The notes: generated by a model not told the origin, from the sequence alone. DNA of 64,000 bases from Takakia lepidozioides (GCA_030704615.1 CM060734.1:6510001-6574000); one strand, 5' to 3'. Counted from the first letter of the stretch, positions 20,544 to 31,594 are shown. Numbers and translations are program-made.

Positions 20544-21274
20544 ATGGGTTCATCCACCTCCGTCGGTGGGTACGTGGACCCAGATGCTCCATTATTGGAG
20601 GCCGGACTGCTCTTCCGCTTCGCATCATTTCCAAAATCTAAGGGCTTCGTAGCTGTCCGCAAGGTCATTGTCATCGGCATCCAAGTCGTCCTCAGGTCCT
20701 CCTTTGCAAGGATGCCGTGCTTCCGGAACCGGGACGACTGCCCATTTGGAGGCATCGATTATGCAATGTATTCGGCCACATCGGGAGACATTGTTATCTG
20801 GTACACAGATTACACAGAAGATACTGGTTCGATTGTGGAAACATTGGTGGCTTTTGAGTATATCCTAGGCCACTACGCCTTCGAGCGGGTGACGATCTTG
20901 GTCTGAGGAGTCCGTGGCTCCTGCGCATCCTCGATTCCGATTTTCCCAGCTACGACGGTCACCCATGCAGAAGAAGGCGCACTGCTATGCTGTTGCGGTG
21001 GAACTGCTGCCACTGGACGTGGGTGGACTCCATCGGAGAGACCTATTCTCCTGAAGGAGTGCGCTCCTCTTCTCCATTGTATGGGGACATTCGCATTGGT
21101 GTGGACGACGAAAACGTGAAGATTTCCATATTCGATGGTGGTATGATTGAAGGGCAGGACATTGTGGTGAACATCACTAGGGGCGGTACAACGGCTGCAA
21201 TCGACTTTACATGGAGGAGCCCCATGACTCATGAGCTAGTTCTGAGAGCAGTCGAAGTCCCATTGACAACGTGA
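20544..21274 (+). pseudogene. TIR-1 accessory gene, plus copy of an inverted pair (unknown)
   Basis: Blocks: FARMPCFRNRDDCPFGGIDY, AMYSATSGDIVIWYTDYTED, WLLRILDSDFPSYDG, LRWNCCHWTWVD, LYGDIRIGVDDEN and ISIFDGGMIEGQDIVVNITR. Homologous to the minus copy at 19648-20299, roughly half of residues identical in the blocks. A one-base shift near 20895 separates the first half from the second. The C-terminal half (20987-21274) stays open and ends VPLTT. The pair looks like an ancient duplication in inverted orientation that has diverged. Confidence 0.55.
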
Positions 21275-21600
21275 CTTGTATTCAGTAGGCACAGGGCTAA
21301 AGATTTGATTGCACAATCAGCACAGTAGACGTGCTTCAAATGCAATTCATGTGGATCAATAAAAACCTCATTGTGCCCTCTTTTTATTCTATTCTGTGTC
21401 CATCGTTCCGAATGCGTCATTGCTCATTTCGTTTGGGATTGGGAGTGTGGGTGGATTTTGCAAGTGGCTGGTAGGCTGAAATGGGCCCCCATTGTACAGA
21501 GCAGTACCACCCTACCATTCGCGAAACATTGCCTTTCAATATATAATTCTAAATAACATTGCCGAACCTCCTTCATCGGGAGGTCCTTCTCCCCCTATGA
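21275..21600. other. Non-coding subterminal region of TIR-1
   Basis: No gene visible. Contains an AATAAAAA-like sequence (21357) that could serve as the polyadenylation signal of the plus copy. Confidence 0.4.
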
Positions 21601-21737
21601 CCGTGGCACCCTAAACCCTATTCCCGCGGACACTCATTTCCGGAAAATAGTGCTGCTCATGTTTTTTTCCACACTTACGACTCTGCTCATGGCTCATGCC
21701 GCTCATGGCTCATGGCTCATGAAATAGCAGCCCCCTC
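21600..21737 (-). repeat. TIR-1 right terminal inverted repeat
   Basis: Reading inward from 21737: GGGGGCTGCTATTTCATGAG, CATGAGC units, an A-run, CATGAGCAG, then TGTCCGCGGGAATAGGGTTT and GGTGCCACGG. The left end of TIR-2 (61845-61960) has the same order of features, including GTCCACGGAAATAGGGTTAG. The family end is therefore recognisable for about 130 bp. Confidence 0.88.
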
Positions 21738-21930
21738 TGGCTGGCAGTAAACCGCTATGGGTGTAAGCCTGTTGTCGACCGCTCTGTGGGTATAGTCTGT
21801 TAGTTCCTCCATAGCTTCAAAGCTATGCATTGATGGTTAGACGTGGACAAAGATCCTTTTTCTGGCTTTCGAAACCGCTGTGACTGGATTTTAGATTTAA
21901 TTTTCTTAGTGGACTTTCCCTGCCTGTCCA
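21738..21930 (-). pseudogene. Element A ORF3, N-terminal fragment right of TIR-1
   Basis: Homologous to element B at about 3560-3912. It shares the plus-strand segments GTATAGTCTGTTAG.TCC.CCATAGCT.CAAAGCTAT and TAGTGGAC.TTCCC. The frame here reads QQAYTH where B reads P-TAG-AYTH, showing that B's stop derives from CAG. Confidence 0.7.
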
Positions 21931-22340
21931 CTGGATAACACATGACAAGAATTTCGCTTTTCTGTACTTGGTTTGTTCATTCATTAATGGGCATCCGAAT
22001 GACAAAGGTACCGGCCATTCTGTCCTCTTCTTGATGACACCTGTTCTTGCACTTCCTTCTCAGCTGTGTGTCGTGCCCTGACTTCCACGTGTGGCTTCCG
22101 TCCTTTCTTGCCGGCCATTTGAAGTTATCTGCGTCCACCTGTCACTGATTCATGGATTGTGTAACCCTAGTAGGCTGTGTCATACACATCACTGTGGTAA
22201 GCTGCTGTTCATCATAACTGCAACCATAATGGGCTGTGATAAGGCACATAAATGCTCCATACTCCGTTCACTGGCGCAGCCCGTGTTTCAACATGCAAAT
22301 CATGCTGCAATGGTTTGTCATGGATACCACTGTGGCATTT
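21931..22340 (-). other. Element A region between integrase and ORF3
   Basis: Non-coding; colinear with element B 29602-30195 (shared GCCGGCCA, GCGTCCACCTGTCACTGA and CAATGGTTTGTCATGGATAC). It contains weak CTGTG units (22170-22245) of the kind found in the LTRs. Confidence 0.6.
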
Positions 22341-23433
22341 TAATCTTTCATTTTTTCTGCATGGCCTTCATCAACTGTTCCTTTCTTTATCTGAATTGGT
22401 CATGTTATCAGCTGCATGGTATAATTCATGTTTCCTGACCTTAATGAATCTTGCAATTCCATTCTTTTCCCCATTCCGTTCTCATGGTAGGTAACAGGAA
22501 TTCCACTGGAAGTAAAGCTTCCATACCATAAACTAATTGGAATGGTGTATACTTAGTGGTGACTTTATATGAAGTCCGTATGACCACAAAGCTGTCAGCA
22601 GCTTTGTATCCCAATCCGTTCTGTTTGCATTGACTATCTTAGCCAAGATAGTACATAGTATTTTGTTGGTAGCCTCTGCCTGCCCATTACCCTGTGGGTA
22701 ATATGTTGTACTTTTCCTATGCACAATCATGAACTCTTTAGTCAATAATTCAATGGTCTCATTAATGAAGTGACTTCCGATCACTGATAAATTCCAAGGG
22801 ACAGCCAAATCGTGTAAGTATGTTCTCATACAGGAACCTTGCTGGACTTGGCTGTGTTGTCCCTCAAAGCTTTAGCTTCCACCCACTTCGTAGTATAATC
22901 AGTGGCTGTAATTATGTACCTGTTCTTGTATTCTTGGCTGGTGGGTTAATTGGTCCAACAAAGTCTAGTCCCCATTTCTGAAATGGTTCCGTAGGCATTG
23001 TAGGATGCAAAGCCATCTTCCCAGATCTCTGCAAAGGTCCTAGCCTCTGACATTCATCACAACTCTGACAATACTTGTGTACATCTTTGAACAAAGTAGG
23101 CCACCAGTAACCTGCATGTAGTATCTTCCTGGTAGTCTCTCTCTCCAAAATGACCTCCTGCCACTCCTTTATGAACTTCCTCCAAAACTTTATTAACTTC
23201 ATGGTGGTATAAGCATCGCTTCAGCACTCCATCTGGTCCTAGCTTATACATTCTGCCCCTACCATAGTGTAAGGTAGAGCCTTGATAGCAATTCTCTTTC
23301 TCTGCTCCTTTCCATAACTTGGTGGGCACTGACCATGAGCAAGGTAGTATCTGATTGGCCACTGCCAATCTAACCAGTCATCTGCACTTCCCTGCACCTC
23401 CACTGCAAATAGACTCGCATCGTAATTGATCAT
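22341..23433 (-). pseudogene. Element A integrase
   Basis: Degraded integrase. The zinc-binding part has [14 protein letters not shown] and [12 protein letters not shown] (H-H-C-C). The core has [10 protein letters not shown] with the first Asp; the second-Asp region is altered ([14 protein letters not shown] remains). [12 protein letters not shown] carries the catalytic Glu. Four or more frame changes break it. Activity: joining of element DNA to host DNA. The intact homologue is element B 30127-31215. Confidence 0.8.
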
Positions 23434-24050
23434 CTACTCCTGTGGCTGGTTCTCCTGTTGATAACGTGACAAGTGATCCGCCACAAGATGCAGCCTCCCA
23501 GGCTTGTAAACAACCTCGAACTCAAACTCGTGCAAGATTATCAACCATCTTGCTATTCTTCCGCTTATCAGAGGTTTGTTTACCAGGTATATCAGAGCCT
23601 GGTGATCCACATAGAACATAAACTTTTGCCCAACAGGTAATGCCTGAATTTCTTCACTGCATAGATCATTGCCAATGCTTCTCTTTCCGTTGTGCTATAA
23701 TTTCTTTCGGCATTGTTCATCAACGGCTAGTAGTACACAGGTGAATCTATCCTTCCTGTAACATTTTGGGCTAACACTGCTCCTAGTGCTTCTCCAAAGC
23801 ATCAGTGAACATGAAATATTTCCTGCCAGTGAGGATTAATCAGCACAGGTGTAGTTGTTACTGACACATGTAAGTTCCTCAAAAGCCTGTTGACATTCAG
23901 GTGTCCATGCAAACACTGCATCTTTCTTCAGAAGTTTGCTCAATGGTGCTGCTATCTGTGCATACCGTGACAAATCTTCTGTAATAACTGGTTTGTCCAA
24001 GGAATCTCCTTAGACTCTTAACATTCACTGGTGGTGGAGAGGCTTTAATG
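23434..24050 (-). pseudogene. Element A RNase H domain
   Basis: Fragments MFYVDHQALIYLVNKPLISG and WLIILHEFEFEVVYKPGRLH, plus shifted pieces matching element B 31591-32031. Near 23975 the frame reads RYAQIAAP, where B has a TAG in place of Gln. Confidence 0.75.
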
Positions 24051-24760
24051 GCCTCTGTTTCCTGGGATCCACAAGAAGTCCCCTCTTACACACAATGTGT
24101 CCCAGAAGCACCCCTGAGTTCACACAGAAAGTACACTTCTCTGGATTCAGGCCCAGACCTTCATCCTGCATCTGGCCAGACATAACTCCAATTTATGCAA
24201 GTGCTCATTCTTAGAGCTGTACACACTGAAATCATCCAAGAACCTGCATGAAATCATCCAGATACTCATGAAAAGATTCACTTATCACTCTCTGAAAGGT
24301 TGCTGGTGCATTACAAAGTCCAAAGGGCATGACTTTGTATGCATAAGCACCCCAGTCTGTGATGAAAGCTGTCTTTCCTTGGTCTTCTTCTGCCACTTGC
24401 ACTTGATTATAACCACTGAAGCCATCCATGAATGAGTACATCTCATGGCCTGCCACAGTGTCCAATACTGCTTCTGTGAATGGCAAAGGGAAAGGATCTT
24501 TCTTCGTACAAGCATTCAGCTTCTTGTAGTTCACACAAACTCTTAGTTTACCATTCTTCTTGGGAACTATCACAATGGGTGACAACCAAGTTGTATACTC
24601 TATTGGGTATATAAACTTAGCCTCAGCCAACTTCTTGATCTCTTCTCCAACCTTCTGTGCGTAGTTGGGATTCATTCTGTACCTTGCCTGCTTGATTGGT
24701 ACTGACCTGGTTCCAGTTCAATCTTATGCTGACAGATTTCAGGTGGTATCCCTTTTAGAT
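24051..24760 (-). pseudogene. Element A reverse transcriptase
   Basis: RT palm and fingers: NGKLRVCVNYKKLNACTKKD, YSFMDGFSGYNQVQVAEEDQ, VMPFGLCNAPATFQRVISE. The frame ends before the catalytic LDD motif because of an indel near 24235; the remainder follows in another frame. The motif style (FMDGFSGYNQ, GLCNAPATFQR) is Athila/Tat-like. Confidence 0.85.
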
Positions 24761-25625
24761 CCTCATAGCTCCAAGCAAATACATCTCTGTATTTGATGAA
24801 CAAACTCTTAGCTTCTTCAAAGAATTCTGGCTCCAAATCAGCTCCTACCTTCACCATCCTCGGTTCCTCTTTAGTTCCCACATTCACTTCCCTCACCTGC
24901 TCATCAGCTGTGATTGTCCAACCAGTCACCACTTCATCCTGTAAACTCACAGTGGCTGGTTCCTCTAGGATTTCCATTTCTCCTTCTCTTTCTTCATAGA
25001 AATGTGATGGGTAACTGCTGGTTTCCTCTTCAATTGGTTTGCTGACACTACACCACAGCAGATACCTCTTAAACAACTTAGGCCTTCCAGCCGCATCTCT
25101 GCAACCTGCTCCCACTCTGGGTGTGCAGCAAACAGGGTAGCTTCCTGCTCCTCATCCAGTCCTCCTCTCCAGTCATACTCTCTGACTCGAGGTCTTCTCG
25201 TAGCAGGTAATCTACTAGATTTCTTTGTGGTAATTTGTATCTCGTGCATCCCATTATGCACGGTTAGTAACTGAGAATTCCAGTCATGGAATACCCTGGC
25301 CTGTTTCAGCCACGGACGTCCCAATAATAAGGAGTAAGCCTCCATGACTTCATCCATCTTCAACACAGTTACTGTGATCATAAAGATCATCTTCTGTATC
25401 TGTATCTTAACTCCTCTTATTAATCCCAATGGCTGTACACTTCTTTGATCTGCCATTGTTACTGTAAATGGGGCTGGTTTCATGTTACTTAGACCAAGCT
25501 TCTTTAATTGGTCTGTCATGATATTTACTCCAGAGCCTCCATCTATCAGTACATCAGTTAGTTCTGTGCTTCCAATTCTCAATTGGATTACTGGCATAGA
25601 ATCATCAAAGTCCATGACTGTGCCC
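24761..25625 (-). pseudogene. Element A protease and RT linker
   Basis: VLIDGGSGVNIMTDQLKKLG carries the retropepsin-like D-G-G (usual D-S/T-G). It is followed by the flap-region MADQRSVQPLGLIRGV and LLLGRPWLKQARVFHDWNSQ. The linker FAWSYEDLKGIPPEICQHKI leads into RT. One frame change near 25025 and another near 24700. Confidence 0.82.
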
Positions 25626-26140
25626 TTCCGGCTTCACATTATAACTGGTCACCTTGCTGTTCAGGTCTGTGTTTCCTGTCTCCTGGGCAATTCGATTGAT
25701 TGCTTGATACAGCCTGTGTCTACAATAAGGTGCCACAGCCAATAGCTGTCCAATGGTAATCTCTGCTTTGGTCTGGCATATTACTTCAGCCAAAGTCCCT
25801 TCATTACTTTGCATGTCTGCATCTTCTTTCTTCCTTTCATCCTCACTCACTTCTTCTTCTCCATCAGAATCAGAGGAATCTGCCACAGGAATATCAGTAC
25901 TCTTCTGCATTTCCCTTATGGTATCTGCCACTTTCCTTGTGCAGTTCCTTCTCATCTCTCCAAGCCTCATCATCTTCAGGCATATCACTGCCACCTTCAT
26001 TATCATCATCTTCCTCAACTACTGGAGGTATTAGTTTGGCTTTGCTTCTTGTTACTATCATTGTACTTACTTCTGGTACAACACATGGCCTAACCATGTG
26101 AGCTGCCACCACTGGGCCCTCATTCACAGGAGCTCTCATC
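25605..26140 (-). pseudogene. Element A acidic segment between nucleocapsid and protease
   Basis: MRAPVNEGPVVAAHMVRPCV, an acidic run (PVVEEDDDNEGGSDMPEDDE) and KAEITIGQLLAVAPYCRHRL. Colinear with element B 33700-34260 and element H 40043-40560. A one-base shift near 25940 breaks it. Function unknown. Confidence 0.65.
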
Positions 26141-27150
26141 TCATTCTGGTGTCTAATCCAGAATGAACAGGCTGCCTTGCGATGTCCTGGCTGATTACAA
26201 TAGTAACATAGTCTTCACCATTGGGTCCTCGCCCTTGGTCTGCTCTTGGATTATTTCTGTAATCCTGATTCCCGGCTGGTAATTCCCCCTTGGATTACCT
26301 GATAGTTGCCTCTGGAATTTCCTTGGTAATTCCCTCTTGAATTACCTCTCCCTTCCATGCCATTGTTATAACCACCAGACCTACCATAGTGGTCCTGATC
26401 ATTGTTTCTTCTTGGCTGGGGCTGCACCTGATGCACCCTTACTTGCCTAGGTTCTCTTGCAGCTGTCCTTCTGTTGTAGTAACAATTCTCAGTAGAATGG
26501 TTATCCATTTTACAGATAGTACAGTGTTTCTCCTTCATGTGGCATTCAGTGGTGGTATGGCCTTCATTCTGGCACTTTGCACACCAAACACCCTTCCTCC
26601 AATGTGTTGCAGCCTCTGTGGCATACTTCTTCAAGATTTCTTCTAATCTTTTCTCATAGTTATCCCCTCTTCAACTTCTCCTTTCTCTTACTCTTCCTTT
26701 TTAGTTTGCTCTTCTTCTTCATCTGACTCATCCTCAGAGTCCTCATCATCCCTTTTCTCTCTCCTGAGCATTCCCAATTGCTCAATTCTGTTTGCAGTTT
26801 CAAATGCCTCCTCCACTGTATTATGGGGTAACATATCCACTTTCTTTTGCAACTCTGGTCTTAGTCCACTCACAAACCAAGTCTCTGTAAACCTGGTGCT
26901 GGTACAGCAGCCAGCTTTTTCATCATCAATTCCATCTTTTCCATATACTCCTCAACAGTTTCATGCTTCTTTTGCTTTAACTGTTGTAAACTTCCATACA
27001 CTTCATCCTCAGTTTTACTTGTCCTGAACCTATTTCGGAATGTTGTATTCAAGCCATTCCAGGTTAGGAAATGATTATCAGGGAATCTTGCATACCATTC
27101 ACTTGCTTTCTTGATAAGTGAACAGGAAACAATCTCATCTTGGCATCATC
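26141..27150 (-). pseudogene. Element A Gag and nucleocapsid zinc knuckles
   Basis: Gag core (Retrotrans_gag type): TTFRNRFRTSKTEDEVYGSL, KKHETVEEYMEKMELMMKKL and FETANRIEQLGML. It is followed by three CCHC knuckles of form C-x2-C-x4-H-x4-C: CAKCQNEGHTTTEC, CTICKMDNHSTENC and CYYCNQPGHRKAAC. A Gly/Asn/Arg-rich stretch (YQGNSRGNYQ) lies between knuckles 2 and 3. Frame changes near 26690 and 26870. Confidence 0.85.
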
Positions 27151-28092
27151 GCCATTCTCATTGTTCACTATACACATGTGCTCAAATTGGCTAATGTGTA
27201 CATCGGGATCCCCTTTTCCTGAATATATTGGAAAAGGTGGTTTTGCCCGTGTTGGTTGTAACGCCATCTGTGGCCCTACCTTCTGCCCACTGACAGGTGC
27301 TGGCACCCTTGCTGGTGCTGGTCCTTCAGGACCTGTTGTTGTTGTGGTGGATCTTCCACCAAGTGGTGGCCCTTGAGCACTCCCTGCTACTGGCCCCACG
27401 ATATTCACAGTATTCCCAGCTCCAGTTGCACTACTTCCCACACTCCCTGTCCCCCAGAGCCAGATCCAGGCAGCCGCCTGATCCCCCTGAGCCGACACCT
27501 TCGTTGGCCTGTGATCCAAGTGCTCCACTTGATCCAGGTCCAACGGGTTGGGATGTCCTGGTTGTAGTCTCAACCTCAGCTGTTGGGTCTACTTCTTCAT
27601 ACTCTTCCTCTTCCAATTTCTTTCTCTTTTTTCATCCTCCAAGTTCTGCCCTTGGGTTTCTTCTTCACTCATGTAACTCAACTGCAATGGTGTTGGAGAG
27701 TCTGAACTCTCCGTTGGCTCTGCCACATCCTCTCCTCCTTCTTCACCTTCCGCTTCAGAAACTGGAGTTCCTGCTTTTGGTGTTCCATGCCAACTCTTAT
27801 CAAAGATTTCTGTCAAATCTTTTATCCAGGGATGTACCTCAGATCTTTCACCTCGTGATTGATCTTCTTCCCGTACCAATTCCCTTAATCTTTCTTGCAA
27901 AGAAAAAGAAGGAGTGGCATCCACTCTAGTTTCTTCCGGTATGGGTGATGTACTCTCTGATCTTAATGGTGTGAGAGGTCCAGATGATTCCCCTATCTAT
28001 TCCTCTCTCCCAAAGATATGGATAATTAGCTTTCAGATAGCTTTCTCTTTTTGCTGAATATCTCTGGCGTCTAGCTTCTCTTTCATCACTCA
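27151..28092 (-). pseudogene. Element A ORF2 N-terminal region
   Basis: Counterpart of element B 35325-36134. Contains RSEVHPWIKDLTEIFDKSWH, a Pro/Ser/Glu-rich linker and a Gly/Ser-rich run. Probably the N-terminal matrix-like part of Gag. Starts at an ATG overlapping the end of ORF1 (near 28092), and is broken by a shift near 27590. Confidence 0.6.
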
Positions 28093-28805
28093 TGTCCCAT
28101 GTCTTTCATTTCTTTTAATGGCAATAACCAAAACTCTCTTCTGTAATATCTCTCGTATATGCCTGGGTTTCTTTCAAGCTTCAATGCACCTTGGCTATAC
28201 TAGAAGTCTCCGTTACCATATAACCATATGGCAAACAAGTCTGGAAAGCTGTTCTTGGTGTGAGTTTGATCCACAAAATATCCTTTGGAATCCAATTCTT
28301 TACCAGTACAAGCTCTTCATGCATATGAGTATAAACATTCACCTTTCTTTCCTCCCAGCCTTCAAACTCTACTCGCTTAATGGATAGCAATGCTATCACA
28401 TAAACCAGTGTTGGTAACCAACGTGCTCTTCCTCTACAGGCCACCTGATAAATCTTTATCACTCCTTTCTCCAGACCCCATTCAGGGTCAGCATCATGCA
28501 CTCTCTTAAGAATTTTCTTTACAACCGTCTGGCAATTCCAAAAACCTCTGAAAGAATCGTTTGGACAATCTTTCCTTCTCAGTTTCACAAGGAATTTGAT
28601 TCACATCAAATTCTTTAATTCTCCAACCACCATGATCCCACCAGATGCCTGTCACATCTGGTTGTTCATGACCCAGTTCCCCAGTATGGTCGCCAAATGT
28701 CGCGCGGCTTTTACTCACCCATCCCTTCGCTATCCGAGGCGGAAACTCCAAGATAGAAGAGTTGGAAATCTCTAAGCACTCAGCCCGCTCAGAACAATCA
28801 GTCAT
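28087..28805 (-). pseudogene. Element A ORF1, starting inside the 5' LTR
   Basis: Begins MTDCSERAECLEISNSSI at 28805 within the LTR and crosses the LTR end at 28698. It then encodes FGDHTGELGHEQP over the putative primer-binding site and WWDHGGWRIKEFDVNQIP beyond. A shift near 28545 splits it. The intact version is element B 36127-36849. Confidence 0.7.
28680..28697 (-). other. Putative primer-binding site of element A
   Basis: Minus strand TTTGGCGACCATACTGG directly follows the LTR end ...CGCGACA. The TGG start fits pairing with a tRNA 3' CCA end; I cannot name the tRNA. Confidence 0.6.
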
Positions 28806-29596
28806 GACCTACAGCTAGTGTATCATGGGGGTTTCCTATTTGTTTTCCTTCCCGCATTCATGTTAGCTAGTTACCTTACTGTTGGTATTTAAGTATCAGT
28901 TTGCTTCAGCAATCTATCGGATTCCATCAACTCATCCATTCATTCCACAGCTTCACTCAGATCTCTCTACACAGTGTGAGTATGAAGTATGTATCAGATT
29001 AATATCTATCAAGTATCAGGCTGAAGCCATGGAGTCTCTAATCTGCTCTACATTACAACTACTGCTTGCATTCATCAAGCATCAACAGATCGTTCTCCTC
29101 CTTCTCCTCTCCCTCTTTCTGCTCAGAGATGCGCTCTCCGCTTCATTTCCCCCCCCCGAAGTCCCCCCCAAGAAGTGATCTTTTTCCAGTCCTCGCTCCT
29201 CTTTATCTTCCTACCCCTTGTTCTAACCGTTTCCCTCACTAACCGTCATCCGTGAACTAACATGTTCCATTCACAGATGTTGTTCCCCACAGTCGTTCCC
29301 TGTCCTGCTATTCGTTCCCTATGGTCGTGACAGCTGTGTCAAGCTGTGACTGGCTGTGCGACTGTGTTGGGTTGTGTCGGGCTGTGTCTGTGACTGGCTG
29401 TGTGGCTGTGACGGCTGTGACTGCGGCTGTGTTGGACGGCTGTGTCGGCTGTGGCTGTGACTGTGACCTGTGACGGCCCCCCCCTAAAGTGCATTGCTGT
29501 CACCCCTAAGGCTCCTGTTGGTCTCAGTCTGTGCAAAAATTAAGGGTACCCCACAGATCCCGTAAAAGTGCCTAAGTCCCAGACAGTCCTCTAACA
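28698..29596 (-). repeat. 5' LTR of element A
   Basis: Plus-strand boundaries TGTCGCGCGG and CTCTAACA. Near-identical to 3913-4866 except for indels in the CTGTG array (29330-29477) and a few substitutions. Followed by the target duplication CCACC. Confidence 0.88.
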
Positions 29597-29601
29597 CCAC
29601 C
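29597..29601. repeat. Target-site duplication of element A, right copy
   Basis: CCACC, matching 3908-3912. Confidence 0.85.
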
Positions 29602-30126
29602 TGGAATGTCCACTAGGACAGCACATGTGGCAAAGGTCCCCCTTTGCTGTACATGTAAAGGGTTCCGTTACCTTTGCCCTGGATGCATTAATGGGCCCAC
29701 AATTAGTTTTGGCTGATGTACCGGGTAGGTACTTTGACGGCCCAGTTTGTCCTCTTGCATTATGACACCCACTTTTGCAATATATGCACCGCGGTGTGCT
29801 TTGCCCTAGTGGCCACATGTTCGATTTTAAACATGCTTCCGTCTTCCCCTGTCCGCTTGGCACATTCTCCGAGTTTAACTTCCAAGCTGTCCTTTCACTT
29901 GCCGGCCACTTTTCTGATGTTAACCCGCGTCCACCTGTCACTGACCCTTTGGACTGTGCAACCCGCGTAGGATGTGTTGGGCTGTGACAGGCTGTGTCAA
30001 ACTATGGTAAACTGTGATAGGCTGTGTGATGTTGTGATGGGCTGTGATAACTGTGTGAACACCCGTGTTCTCCACTCGGGCTATACACATTCGGCTTTAC
30101 AACAAGTGCTTCATGCTCCGTTGGTA
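29602..30126 (-). other. Element B non-coding region after integrase
   Basis: No ORF of note. Contains CTGTGAC/CTGTGTC units at 29976-30056, as in the LTRs, and is colinear with A 21931-22340. Confidence 0.55.
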
Positions 30127-31215
30127 TCACCGGTGCAGTCCATGACTGTGTGTTTCAATATGCAAATCATGATGCAATGGTTTGTCATGGATACCACTAT
30201 ATCCCTTCAACTTATTGGCATTGACTCTTCCCAACATCTTTTTGTTAATGGTTTGTAACATGACTGTGTTGTTATCATACATCTTCTGTATGACATAAGG
30301 TCCTTTCCATGGTGACTTAAGCGTAGAAGCTTTAATCTTTCCCTTCTTCTGCAACCACAGAACCAAATCACCCGTCTTAAAAGTTTTCAGTTTACCTTCA
30401 TCAAATTGATCTTTCCTCTTCATCTGAATTCTGGTCATGTTATCTGCTGCATCATCACGTACTTCTTCCACATGATATAATTCATGTTTCCTGACTTTAA
30501 TTGAATCTACCAATTCCATTCTCCTTCCACATTCAGTTCTCATGGTAGGTAACAAGAATTCCACTGGAAGTAAAGCTTCCATATCATAAACTAATTGGAA
30601 TGGTGTATACTTAGTGGTGACTTTATATGAAGTCCTGTATGACCACAAAGTTGTCAGCAGCTTTGTATCCCAATCCGTTCTGTTTGCATTGACTATCTTA
30701 GCCAAAATAGTACATAGTATTTTGTTGGTGGCCTCTGCCTGCCCATTACCCTGTGGGTAATAGGTTGTACTCTTCTTGTGCACAATCATGAACTCTTTAG
30801 TCAATAGTTCTATGGTCTCATTAATGAAGTGACTTCCCTGGTCACTAATAAATTCCAGGGGACAGCCAAATCTTGTAAGTATGTTCTCATATAGAAACCT
30901 TGTTGTGGACTTAGTTGTGTTATCCCTCAGAGCTTTAGCTTCCACCCACTTTGTAGTATAATCAGTGGCTGTGATTATATACTTGTTCTGTGTATTTCTA
31001 GATGGTGGGTTTATTGGTCCAACAAAGTCTAGTCCCCATTTCTGAAATGGTTCAGTAGGCATCGTCGGATGCAAAGCCATCTTCCCAGATCTTTGCAAAG
31101 GTCCTAGCCTCTGACACTCATCACAACTCTTGCAATACTTATGCACATCTTTGAACAGAGTAGGCCACCAGTAACCTGCAAGTAGTATTTTTTCTGCTGG
31201 TAGTCTCCTCTCCAA
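30127..31215 (-). CDS. Element B integrase
   Basis: An open 362-residue frame: [19 protein letters not shown] (Cys pair of the zinc domain), [10 protein letters not shown] (Asp 1), [18 protein letters not shown] (Asp 2) and [16 protein letters not shown] (Glu). It continues through a C-terminal domain with [20 protein letters not shown] and [20 protein letters not shown], a GPY/F-type module. The upstream HH pair lies in the neighbouring frame at 31139-31594. Catalyses 3' processing and strand transfer of the cDNA. All three catalytic acids are present. Confidence 0.92.
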   Translation of the reverse strand: MERRLPAEKILLAGYWWPTLFKDVHKYCKSCDECQRLGPLQRSGKMALHPTMPTEPFQKWGLDFVGPINPPSRNTQNKYIITATDYTTKWVEAKALRDNTTKSTTRFLYENILTRFGCPLEFISDQGSHFINETIELLTKEFMIVHKKSTTYYPQGNGQAEATNKILCTILAKIVNANRTDWDTKLLTTLWSYRTSYKVTTKYTPFQLVYDMEALLPVEFLLPTMRTECGRRMELVDSIKVRKHELYHVEEVRDDAADNMTRIQMKRKDQFDEGKLKTFKTGDLVLWLQKKGKIKASTLKSPWKGPYVIQKMYDNNTVMLQTINKKMLGRVNANKLKGYSGIHDKPLHHDLHIETHSHGLHR

Positions 31216-31594
31216 AATGATCTCTAGCCACTCCTTTATGAACTTCTTCCAAAACTTTATTTACTTCATGGTGGTACAAGCATCGTTTAAGAACTCCATC
31301 AGGTCCTAGCTTATACATTCTGCCATCTATCATAGTGTAAGGTAAAGCCTTGATAGCTAATCTCTTCCTCTGTTCCTTCCCATAACTGGGTGGGCACTGA
31401 CCATGAGTAAGGTAGTATCTGATTGGCCACTGCCAATCTAACCAATCATCTGCACTTCCTTGCACCTCCACTGCAAATAGACTCGCATCAGGTAGTTGGT
31501 CGTCTACTCCTGTGGCGGGCTCTCCTGTTGATAGGTGTGACAAGTGATCTGCCACAAGATGCAAACGGCCAGGCTTGTAAAACTTCAAATTCAA
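31139..31594 (-). pseudogene. Element B RNase H/integrase linker and integrase HH motif
   Basis: Starts FYKPGRLHLVADHLSHL (end of the RNase H connection). It includes LDWQWPIRYYLTHGQCPPSY and ends with [20 protein letters not shown], the His pair of the integrase zinc domain. It is in a different frame from the rest of the integrase (shift near 31200), so pol is not continuous in this copy. Confidence 0.8.

Larger units (their letters stand above)
8464..21737. mobile_element. TIR-1, large DNA transposon (13.3 kb) with CATGAGC terminal repeats
   Basis: The left end has CTATTTCATGAGC followed by CATGAGCCATGAGC units. The right end has the inverse, reading inward GGGGGCTGCTATTTCATGAG then CCATGAGCC units. 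The second family member at 61845 starts with the identical GGGGGCTGCTATTTCATGAG, which defines the terminus. TIR-1 interrupts ORF3 of element A: similarity to the B copy stops near 8463 and resumes near 21738, with roughly 70-90 host bases missing. The left terminus differs in the outer bases (GAGGTTTA), so it is degenerate or trimmed. I could not identify a clean target duplication. Confidence 0.82.
3913..29596 (-). mobile_element. Ty3/gypsy LTR retrotransposon A, complete but degraded, with nested DNA transposon
   Basis: Two same-orientation LTRs (3913-4866 and 28698-29596) bracket a polypurine tract next to the left LTR, a putative primer site next to the right LTR, gag-pol (22340-28805) and an extra ORF3 (4905-8463 plus 21738-21930). 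A 5-bp target duplication (CCACC) flanks it. Without the 13.3-kb TIR-1 insert the element is about 12.4 kb. It sits inside a relative, element B: joining 3912 to 29602 restores sequence homologous to A's own 21900-21950 region. RT motifs (FMDGFSGYNQ, GLCNAPATFQR, FLDDF) are Athila/Tat-like rather than chromoviral. Confidence 0.88.

Noticed and set aside
27297-27929. 210-residue plus-strand protein
   Set aside because: Antisense shadow of element A's ORF2/gag coding; Leu/Pro/Ser-rich composition reflects the complementary strand.
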